Part shown: piece by piece, positions 52,894-62,611 of the stretch
How positions within the stretch are numbered: position 1 is the stretch's first letter
Layout: every line of letters begins with the position of its first letter
The notes under the pieces: generated by a model
What the model saw: only the letters and a program-made list of their open reading frames with translations
What the model was told of the DNA's origin: nothing
Database searches by the model: none
NCBI RefSeq assembly: GCF_029227915.1
Contig: NC_079882.1
Span: forward strand, 33,011,651-33,075,650
Source: Hydractinia symbiolongicarpus
Lineage: Eukaryota > Cnidaria > Hydrozoa > Anthoathecata > Hydractiniidae
Reading direction: 5' to 3'
DNA: 64,000 nt
Program-made: the position numbers and the translations under genes

Positions 52894-54911
52894 CGATTAA
52901 ACTGCTTTTATTCAGCGTCTCATCAAAAATGAAAACATTTTTGAAAACTACAAGTCTCATGCGTTTAGTGGTAAAAAAATAATATAAAAAATCGTTCGGG
53001 AAATGAGTTTACTCCCTGGGTACTTTTTTGTATACTTTTGACTATACGGGCCAAGCCCGGGATTTACGGGAAATCGCGGGTTTTCGTTTGCCGGCGATTA
53101 AACTTCTTTTATTCAGCGTCTCATCAAAAATGAAAACATTTTTAAAAACTACAAGTCTTATGCGTTTTAGTGGTGAAAAAATAATTTAAAAAATCGTTCC
53201 GGTAATGAGTTTACTCACAGGGTACTTTCTTTGTATACATTCGACTATACGTGCCAAGCCCTGGATTTACGGGAAATCGCGGGTTTTCGTTTGCCGGCGA
53301 TTAAACTGCTTTTATTCAGCGTCTCATCAAAAATGAAAACATTCTTGAAAACTACAAGTCTCATGCGTTTTAGTGGTGAAATAATAATTTAAAAAATCGC
53401 TTGGGAAATGAGTTTACTCCCTGGGTACTTTCTTTGTATACTTTTGACTATACGGGCCGAGTCCGGGATTTAGGGAAATCGCAGGTTTTCGTTTGCCGGC
53501 GATTAAACTGCTTTTATTCAGCGTCTCATCAAAAATGAAAACATTTTTGAAAACTACAAGTCTCATGCGTTTTAGTGGTGAAAAAATAATTTAAAAAATC
53601 GTTCGGGAAATGAGTTTACTCCCTGGGTACTTTCTTTGTATACTTTTGACTATACGGGCCAAGCCGGGATTTACGGGAAATCACGGGTTTTCGTTTGCCG
53701 GCGATTAAACTTCTTTTATTCAGCGTCTCATCAAAATTGAAAACATTTTTAAAAACTACAAGTCTCATGCGTTTTAGTGGTGAAAAAGTAATTTAAAAAA
53801 TCGTTCCGGAAATGAGTTTACTCCCTGGGTACTTTCTTTGTATACTTTTGACTATACGGGCAAAGCCCGGGATTTACGGGAAATCGCGAGTTTTCGTTTG
53901 CCGGCGATTAAAATTCTTTTATTCAGCGTTTCATCAAAAATGAAAACATTTTTAAAAACTACAAGTCTTATGCGTTTTAGTGGTGAAAAAATAATTTAAA
54001 AAATCGTTCTTGAAATGAGTTTACTCACTGGGTACTTTCTTTGTATACATTAGACTATACGGGCCAACCCGGGATTTACGGGAAATCGCGGGTTTTCGTT
54101 TTCCGGCGATTAAACCTTTTTCATTAAGCGTCTCATCAAAAATAAAAACATTTTTGAAAACTACAAGTCTCATGCGTTTTAGTGGTGAAAAAATAATTTA
54201 AAAAATCGTTCTGGAAATGAGTTTACTCCCTGGGTACCTTCTTTGTATACTTTTGACTATACGGGCCGATTTCGGGATTTAGGGAAATCGCATGTTTTCG
54301 TTTGCCGGCGATTAAACTGCTTTTATTCAGCGTCTCATCAAAAATGAAAACATTTTTGAAAACTACAAGTCTCATGCGTTTAGTGGTAAAAAAATAATAT
54401 AAAAAATCGTTCGGGAAATGAGTTTACTCCCTGGGTACTTTTTTGTATACTTTTGACTATACGGGCCAAGCCCGGGATTTACGGGAAATCGCGGGTTTTC
54501 GTTTGCCGGCGATTAAACTTCTTTTATTCAGCGTCTCATCAAAAATGAAAACATTTTTAAAAACTACAAGTCTTATGCGTTTTAGTGGTGAAAAAATAAT
54601 TTAAAAAATCGTTCCGGTAATGAGTTTACTCACAGGGTACTTTCTTTGTATACATTCGACTATACGTGCCAAGCCCTGGATTTACGGGAAATCGCGGGTT
54701 TTCGTTTGCCGGCGATTAAACTGCTTTTATTCAGCGTCTCATCAAAAATGAAAACATTCTTGAAAACTACAAGTCTCATGCGTTTTAGTGGTGAAATAAT
54801 AATTTAAAAAATCGTTTGGGAAATGAGTTTACTCCCTGGGTACTTTCTTTGTATACTTTTGAATATACGGGCGGAGTCCAGGATTTACGGGAAATCGCAG
54901 GTTTTCGTTTG

Positions 54912-54912
54912 C
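54912..54912. other. Outer inversion junction, 1-bp overlap
   Basis: The sequence reads GGTTTTCGTTTGCACTAAAACGC's equivalent across 54900-54922. The reverse monomer is intact through TTCGTTTGC and the forward monomer starts with CACTAAAACGCATGAG. The only shared base is C at 54912. A reverse monomer would have continued CGGCGATT, and a forward one would have been preceded by TTCAC. Confidence 0.92.
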
Positions 54913-55252
54913 ACTAAAACGCATGAGACTTGTAGTTTTCAAAAATGTTTTCATTTTTAATGAGACGCTGAATAAAAGAAGTTTAATCGCCGGCAAACGA
55001 AAACCCGCGATTTCCCGTAAATCCCGGGCTTGGCCCGTATAGTCAAAAGTATACAAAGAAAGTACCCAGGGAGTAAACTCATTTCCCGAACGATTTTTTA
55101 AATTACTTTTTCACCACTAAAACGCATAAGACTTGTAGTTTTTAAAAATGTTTTCATTTTTGATGAGACGCTGAATAAAAGAAGTTTAATCGCCGGCAAA
55201 CGAAAACCCGCGATTTCCCGTAAATCCCGGCTTGGCCCGTATAGTCAAAAGT

Positions 55253-57470
55253 ATACAAAGAAAGTACCCAGGGAGTAAACTCATTTCCCGAACGATTTTT
55301 TAAATTATTTTTTCACCACTAAAACGCATAAGACTTGTAGTTTTCAAAAATGTTTTCATTTTTGATGAGACGCTTAATGAAAGAGGTTTAATCGCAGGAA
55401 AACGAAAACCCGCGATTTCCCGTAAATCCCGGGTTTGGCCCGTATAGTCGAATGTATACAAAGAAAGTACCCTGTGAGTAAACTCATTTCAAGAACGATT
55501 TTTTAAATTATTTTTTCACCACTAAAACGCATAAGACTTGTAGTTTTTAAAAATGTTTTCATTTTTGATGGGACGCTGAATAAAAGAAGTTTAATCGCCG
55601 GCAAACGAAAACCCGCGATTTCCCGTAAATCCCGGCTTGGCCCGTATAGTCAAAAGTATACAAAGAAAGTACCCAGGGAGTAAACTCATTTCCCGAACGA
55701 TTTTTTAAATTATTTTTTCACCACTAAAACGCATGAGACTTGTAGTTTTCAAAAATGTTTTCATTTTTGATGAGACGCTGAATAAAAGAAGTTTAATCGC
55801 CGGCAAACGAAAACCCGCGATTTCCCGTAAAACCTGGGCTTGGCCCGTATAGTCAAAAGTATACAAAGAAAGTACCCAGGGAGTAAACTCTTTTCCCGAA
55901 CGATTTTTTAAATTACTTTTTCACCACTAAAACGCATGAGACTTTTAGTTTTTAAAAATGTTTTCATTTTTGATGAGACGCTGAATAAAAGAAGTTTAAT
56001 CGCCGGCAAACGAAAACCTGCGATTTCCCGTAAATCCTGGACTCGGCCCGTATAGTCAAAAGTATACAAAGAAAGTACCCTGTGAGTAAACTCATTTCCG
56101 GAACGATTTTTTAAATTATTTTTTCACCACTAAAACGCATAAAACTTGTAGTTTTTAAAAATGTTTTCATTTTTGATGAGACGCTGAATAAAAGAAGTTA
56201 ACCCGCCATTTCCTGTAAATCCCAGCTTGGCCCGTATAGTCAAAAGTATACAAAGAAAGTACCCAGGGAGTAAACTCATGTCCCGAACGATTTTTTAAAT
56301 TATTTTTTCACCACTAAAACGCATGAGACTTGTAGTTTTCAAAAAGGTTTTCATTTTTGATGAGACGCTGAATAAAAGCAGTTTAATTGCCGGCAACCGA
56401 AAACCTGCGATTTCCCTAAATCCCGGACTCGGCCCGTATAGTCAAAAGTATACAAAGAAAGTACCCAGGGAGTAAACTCATTTCCCGAACGATTTTTTAA
56501 ATTATTTTTTCACCACTAAAACGCATAAGACTTGTAGTTTTCAAAAATGTTTTCATTTTTGATGAGACGCTTAATGAAAGAGGTTTAATCGCAGGAAAAC
56601 GAAAACCCGCGATTTCCCGTAAATCCCGGGTTTGGCCCGTATAGTCGAATGTATACAAAGAAAGTACCCTGTGAGTAAACTCATTTCAAGAACGATTTTT
56701 TAAATTATTTTTTCACCACTAAAACGCATAAGACTTGTAGTTTTTAAAAATGTTTTCATTTTTGATGGGACGCTGAATAAAAGAAGTTTAATCGCCGGCA
56801 AACGAAAACCCGCGATTTCCCGTAAATCCCGGCTTGGCCCGTATAGTCAAAAGTATACAAAGAAAGTACCCAGGGAGTAAACTCATTTCCCGAACGATTT
56901 TTTAAATTATTTTTTCACCACTAAAACGCATGAGACTTGTAGTTTTCAAAAATGTTTTCATTTTTGATGAGACGCTGAATAAAAGAAGTTTAATCGCCGG
57001 CAAACGAAAACCCGCGATTTCCCGTAAAACCTGGGCTTGGCCCGTATAGTCAAAAGTATACAAAGAAAGTACCCAGGGAGTAAACTCTTTTCCCGAACGA
57101 TTTTTTAAATTACTTTTTCACCACTAAAACGCATGAGACTTTTAGTTTTTAAAAATGTTTTCATTTTTGATGAGACGCTGAATAAAAGAAGTTTAATCGC
57201 CGGCAAACGAAAACCTGCGATTTCCCGTAAATCCTGGACTCGGCCCGTATAGTCAAAAGTATACAAAGAAAGTACCCTGTGAGTAAACTCATTTCCGGAA
57301 CGATTTTTTAAATTATTTTTTCACCACTAAAACGCATAAAACTTGTAGTTTTTAAAAATGTTTTCATTTTTGATGAGACGCTGAATAAAAGAAGTTAACC
57401 CGCGATTTCCTGTAAATCCCAGCTTGGCCCGTATAGTCAAAAGTATACAAAGAAAGTACCCAGGGAGTAA
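55253..57470 (+). repeat. 1197-bp six-monomer tandem duplication
   Basis: Two adjacent units (about 55253-56449 and 56450-57470). CGCTTAATGAAAGAGG occurs at 55371 and 56568 (offset 1197). Each also has CCCGGGTTTGG, GATGGGACGC, AAAACCTGGGCTTGG, CTTTTAGTTTTTAAAAATG and the internally deleted monomer GAAGTTAACCCG, which explains why the unit is shorter than six full monomers. CCCGCCATTTCC near 56205 is private to the first copy. Confidence 0.86.
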
Positions 57471-57551
57471 ACTCATTTCCAGAACGATTTTTTAAATTAT
57501 TTTTTCACCACTAAAACGCATAAGACTTGTAGTTTTTAAAAATGTTTTCAT

Positions 57552-58852
57552 TTTTGATGAGACGCTGAATAAAAGACGTTTAATCGCCGGCAAACGAAAA
57601 CCTGCGATTTCCCGTAAATCCCGGGCTTGGCCCGTATAGTCAAAAGTATACAAAGAAAGTACCCAGGGAGTAAACTCATTTCCCGAACGATTTTTTATAT
57701 TATTTTTTTACCACTAAACGCATGAGACTTGTAGTTTTCAAAAATATTTTCATATTTGATGGGACGCTGAATAAAAGAATTTTAATCGCCGGCAAACGAA
57801 AACCCGCGATTTCCGTAAATCCCGGGCTTGGCCCGTATAGTCAAAAGTATACAAGGAAAGTACCCAGGGAGTAAACTCATTTCCCGAACGATTTTTTAAA
57901 TTACTTTTTCACCACTAAAACGCATGAGACTTGTAGTTTTCAAAAATGTTTTCATTTTTGATGAGACGCTGAATAAAAGCAGTTTAATCGCCGGCAAACG
58001 AAATCCCGCGTTTTCCCGTAAATCCGGGGCTTGGCCCGTATAGTCGAATGTATACAAAGAAAGTACCCAGGGAGTAAACTCATTTCCCGAACGATTTTTT
58101 AAATTACTTTTTCACCACTAAAACGCATGAGACTTGTAGTTTTCAAAAATGTTTTTATTTTTGATGAGACGCTGAATAAAAGAAGTTTAATCGCCGGCAA
58201 ACGAAAACCCGCGATTTCCCGTAAATCCCGGGCTTGGCCCGTATAGTCAAAAGTATACAAAGAAAGTACCCAGGGAGTAAACTCATTTCCCGAACGATTT
58301 TATAAATTACTTTTTCACCACTAAAACGCATGAGACTTGTAGTTTTAAAAAATGTTTTCATTTTTGATGAGACGCTGAATAAAAGCAGTTTAATCGCTAG
58401 CAAACTAAATCCCGCGTTTTCCCGTAAATCCTGGGCTTGGCCCGCATAGTCGAATGTATACAAAGAAAGTACCCAGGGAGTAAACTCATTTCCCGAACGA
58501 TTTTTTAAATTTTTTTTTCACTACTAAAACGCATGAGACTTGTAGTTTTCAAAAATGTTTTCATTTTTGATGAGACGCTTAATGAAAGAGGTTTAATCGC
58601 CGGAAAACGAAAACCCGCGATTTCCCGTAAATCCCGGGTTTGGCCCGTATAGTCGAATGTATACAAAGAAAGTACCCTGTGAGTAAACTCATTTCAAGAA
58701 CGATTTTTTAAATTAATTTTTCACCACTAAAACGCATGAGACTTGTAGTTTTCAAAAATGTTTTCATTTTTGATGAGACGCTGAATAAAAGCAGTTTAAT
58801 CGCCGGCAAACGAAATCCCGCATTTTCCCGTAAATCCGGGGCTTGGCCCGTA
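57552..58852 (+). repeat. Higher-order block matching 2580-3880
   Basis: Same order of subtypes as the left-flank block, at an offset of 54972. Parts of it recur again downstream: AAAGACGTTTAATCGCC lies near 57576, 58994 and 61225. Confidence 0.85.
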
Positions 58853-61800
58853 TAGTCGAATGTATACAAAGAAAGTACCCAGGGAGTAAACTCATTTCCC
58901 GAATGATTTTTTAAATTTTTTTTTCACCACTAAAACGCATGAGACTTGTAGTTTTCAAAAATGTTTTCATTTTTGATGAGACGCTGAATAAAAGACGTTT
59001 AATCGCCGGCAAACGAAAACCTGCGATTTCCCGTAAATCCCGGGCTTGGCCCGTATAGTCAAAAGTATACAAAGAAAGTACCCAGGGAGTAAACTCATTT
59101 CCCGAACGATTTTTTATATTATTTTTTTACCACTAAACGCATGAGACTTGTAGTTTTCAAAAATATTTTCATATTTGATGGGACGCTGAATAAAAGAAGT
59201 TTAATCGCCGGCAAACGAAAACCCGCGATTTCCGTAAATCCCGGGCTTGGCCCGTATAGTCAAAAGTATACAAAGAAAGTACCCAGGGAGTAAACTCATT
59301 TCCCGAACGATTTTTTAAATTACTTTTTCACCACTAAAACGCACGAGACTTGTAGTTTTCAAAAATGTTTTCATTTTTGATGAGACGCTGAATAAAAGCA
59401 GTTTAATCGCCGGCAAACGAAATCCCGCGTTTTCCCGTAAATCCGGGGCTTGGCCCGTATAGTCGAATGTATACAAAGAAAGTACCCAGGGAGTAAACTC
59501 ATTTCCCGAACGATTTTTTAAATTACTTTTTCACCACTAAAACGCATGAGACTTGTAGTTTTCAAAAATGTTTTTATTTTTGATGAGACGCTGAATAAAA
59601 GAAGTTTAATCGCCGGCAAACGAAAACCCGCGATTTCCCGTAAATCCCGGGCTTGGCCCGCATAGTCAAAAGTATACAAAGAAAGTACCCAGGGAGTAAA
59701 CTCATTTCCCGAACGATTTTTTAAATTACTTTTTCACCACTAAAACGCATGAGACTTGTAGTTTTAAAAAATGTTTTCATTTTTGATGAGACGCTGAATA
59801 AAAGCAGTTTAATCGCTAGCAAACTAAATCCCGCGTTTTCCCGTAAATCCTGGGCTTGGCCCGCATAGTCGAATGTATACAAAGAAAGTACCCAGGGAGT
59901 AAACTCATTTCCCGAACGATTTTTTAAATTTTTTTTTCACTACTAAAACGCATGAGACTTGTAGTTTTCAAAAATGTTTTCATTTTTGATGAGACGCTGA
60001 ATAAAAGCAGTTTAATCGCCGGCAAACGAAATCCCGCGTTTTCCCGTAAATCCGGGGCTTGGCCCGTATAGTCGAATGTATACAAAGAAAGTACCCAGGG
60101 AGTAAACTCATTTCCCGAACGATTTTTTAAATTTTTTTTTCACCACTAAAACGCATGAGACTTGTAGTTTTCAAAAATGTTTTCATTTTTGATGAGACGC
60201 TGAATAAAAGAAGTTTAATCGCAGGCAAACGAAAACCCGCGATTTCCCGTAAATCCCGGGCTTGGCCCGTATAGTCAAAAGTATACAAAGAAAGTACCCA
60301 GGGAGTAAACTCATTTCCCGAAAGATTTTTTAAATTACTTTTTCACCACTAAAACGCATGAGACTTGTAGTTTTCAAAAATGTTTTTATTTTTGATGAGA
60401 CGCTGAATAAAAGAAGTTTAATCGCCGGCAAACGAAAACCCGCGATTTCCCGTAAATCCCGGGCTTGGCCCGTATAGTCAAAAGTATACAAAGAAAGTAC
60501 CCAGGGAGTAAACTCATTTCCCGAACGATTTTATAAATTACTTTTTCACCACTAAAACGCATGAGACTTGTAGTTTTAAAAAATGTTTTCATTTTTGATG
60601 AGACGCTGAATAAAAGCAGTTTAATCGCTAGCAAACTAAATCCCGCGTTTTCCCGTAAATCCTGGGCTTGGCCCGCATAGTCGAATGTATACAAAGAAAG
60701 TACCCAGGGAGTAAACTCATTTCCCGAACGATTTTTTAAATTTTTTTTTCACTACTAAAACGCATGAGACTTGTAGTTTTCAAAAATGTTTTCATTTTTG
60801 ATGAGACGCTTAATGAAAGAGGTTTAATCGCCGGAAAACGAAAACCCGCGATTTCCCGTAAATCCCGGGTTTGGCCCGTATAGTCGAATGTATACAAAGA
60901 AAGTACCCTGTGAGTAAACTCATTTCAAGAACGATTTTTTAAATTAATTTTTCACCACTAAAACGCATGAGACTTGTAGTTTTCAAAAATGTTTTCATTT
61001 TTGATGAGACGCTGAATAAAAGCAGTTTAATCGCCGGCAAACGAAATCCCGCATTTTCCCGTAAATCCGGGGCTTGGCCCGTATAGTCGAATGTATACAA
61101 AGAAAGTACCCAGGGAGTAAACTCATTTCCCGAATGATTTTTTAAATTTTTTTTTCACCACTAAAACGCATGAGACTTGTAGTTTTCAAAAATGTTTTCA
61201 TTTTTGATGAGACGCTGAATAAAAGACGTTTAATCGCCGGCAAACGAAAACCTGCGATTTCCCGTAAATCCCGGGCTTGGCCCGTATAGTCAAAAGTATA
61301 CAAAGAAAGTACCCAGGGAGTAAACTCATTTCCCGAACGATTTTTTATATTATTTTTTTACCACTAAACGCATGAGACTTGTAGTTTTTAAAAATATTTT
61401 CATATTTGATGGGACGCTGAATAAAAGAAGTTTAATCGCCGGCAAACGAAAACCCGCGATTTCCGTAAATCCCGGGCTTGGCCCGTATAGTCAAAAGTAT
61501 ACAAAGAAAGTACCCAGGGAGTAAACTCATTTCCCGAACGATTTTTTAAATTACTTTTTCACCACTAAAACGCACGAGACTTGTAGTTTTCAAAAATGTT
61601 TTCATTTTTGATGAGACGCTGAATAAAAGCAGTTTAATCGCCGGCAAACGAAATCCCGCGTTTTCCCGTAAATCCGGGGCTTGGCCCGTATAGTCGAATG
61701 TATACAAAGAAAGTACCCAGGGAGTAAACTCATTTCCCGAACGATTTTTTAAATTACTTTTTCACCACTAAAACGCATGAGACTTGTAGTTTTCAAAAAT

Positions 61801-62611
61801 GTTTTTATTTTTGATGAGACGCTGAATAAAAGAAGTTTAATCGCCGGCAAACGAAAACCCGCGATTTCCCGTAAATCCCGGGCTTGGCCCGCATAGTCAA
61901 AAGTATACAAAGAAAGTACCCAGGGAGTAAACTCATTTCCCGAACGATTTTTTAAATTACTTTTTCACCACTAAAACGCATGAGACTTGTAGTTTTAAAA
62001 AATGTTTTCATTTTTGATGAGACGCTGAATAAAAGCAGTTTAATCGCTAGCAAACTAAATCCCGCGTTTTCCCGTAAATCCTGGGCTTGGCCCGCATAGT
62101 CGAATGTATACAAAGAAAGTACCCAGGGAGTAAACTCATTTCCCGAACGATTTTTTAAATTTTTTTTTCACTACTAAAACGCATGAGACTTGTAGTTTTC
62201 AAAAATGTTTTCATTTTTGATGAGACGCTGAATAAAAGCAGTTTAATCGCCGGCAAACGAAATCCCGCGTTTTCCCGTAAATCCGGGGCTTGGCCCGTAT
62301 AGTCGAATGTATACAAAGAAAGTACCCAGGGAGTAAACTCATTTCCCGAACGATTTTTTAAATTTTTTTTTCACCACTAAAACGCATGAGACTTGTAGTT
62401 TTCAAAAATGTTTTCATTTTTGATGAGACGCTGAATAAAAGAAGTTTAATCGCAGGCAAACGAAAACCCGCGATTTCCCGTAAATCCCGGGCTTGGCCCG
62501 TATAGTCAAAAGTATACAAAGAAAGTACCCAGGGAGTAAACTCATTTTCCGAAAGATTTTTTAAATTACTTTTTCACCACTAAAACGCATGAGACTTGTA
62601 GTTTTCAAAAA
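58150..62611 (+). repeat. 2231-bp eleven-monomer tandem duplication
   Basis: Units at about 58150-60380 and 60381-62611, offset 2231 bp. They share GATTTTATAAATTACTT, CTAGCAAACTAAATCCC, CCGAATGATTTTTT, CCCGCATTTTCCC, the rare ACGCACGAGACTTG (59341 and 61572) and GCAGGCAAACG (60223 and 62454). The 102-codon minus-strand frame at 58155 and 60386 is duplicated along with the DNA. Past 62611 the next monomer differs (GAATAAAAGCAG instead of GAATAAAAGAAG), which marks the end of the duplicated tract. Confidence 0.88.
58196..58398 (+). repeat. Representative satellite monomer (203 bp)
   Basis: This copy runs from GGCAAACG of one unit to the base before the equivalent AGCAAACT of the next, exactly 203 bp. 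In order it holds a GC-rich third with several CpGs (CCCGCG, CCCGGG, GGCCCG), the palindrome GTATAC, the segment AGTACCCAGGGAGTAAACTC, an AT-rich stretch with T runs, CACCACTAAAACGC, and the segment ending in GATGAGACGCTG. Two inverted repeats are visible in typical monomers. CGGGC-TTG-GCCCG has a 5-bp stem and 3-nt loop. AAAAATG-TTTT-CATTTTT has a 7-bp stem and 4-nt loop. Because 203 is not a multiple of three, no frame stays open through successive monomers. I found no complete CENP-B box, Pol III box pair or active ribozyme core. Confidence 0.95.

Larger units (their letters stand above)
42544..54912 (-). repeat. Arm B of the giant inverted duplication (reverse orientation)
   Basis: This 12,369-bp stretch is the only reverse-oriented part of the window. 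Monomers read as CATTTTTGAAAACTACAAG, GCGTTTTAGTGGTGAAAAA, CGTTCGGGAAATGAG, ACTTTTGACTATACGGGCC and so on. It mirrors 27827-41813 monomer by monomer, subtypes and rare substitutions included, apart from three whole-repeat differences totalling 1618 bp (203, 203 and 1212). A few substitutions separate the arms: TTTGCTGGCGATT at 43078 is not matched by its partner, and CTTTTTAACC near 43627 faces GGTTACAAAG. Arm B ends inside a monomer carrying GGCGGAGTCCAGG, the partner of CCTGGACTCCGCC at 27849. Confidence 0.95.

Noticed and set aside
42544-54912. Arm B as a plain read fold-back or assembly artefact
   Set aside because: Not excluded, but disfavoured: the arms differ by three whole-repeat indels and scattered substitutions, and arm B leads into a different part of the array at 54912 rather than ending.
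42544-54912. Terminal inverted repeats of a giant DNA transposon
   Set aside because: The arms are ordinary satellite, with no transposase or other gene between them and no target-site duplication at the outer ends.
58196-58398. CENP-B box (TTCG....A..CGGG)
   Set aside because: TTCGTTTGCCGGCG and TTCGGGAAATGAG on the reverse strand each match only the first part; the required A and CGGG spacing is missing.
58196-58398. Internal Pol III promoter (tRNA-like A and B boxes), suggesting a SINE-derived repeat
   Set aside because: TGGCCCGTATAGTC and CGTTCGGGAAATG are only weak partial matches, lie on opposite strands, and there is no A-rich tail or target-site duplication.
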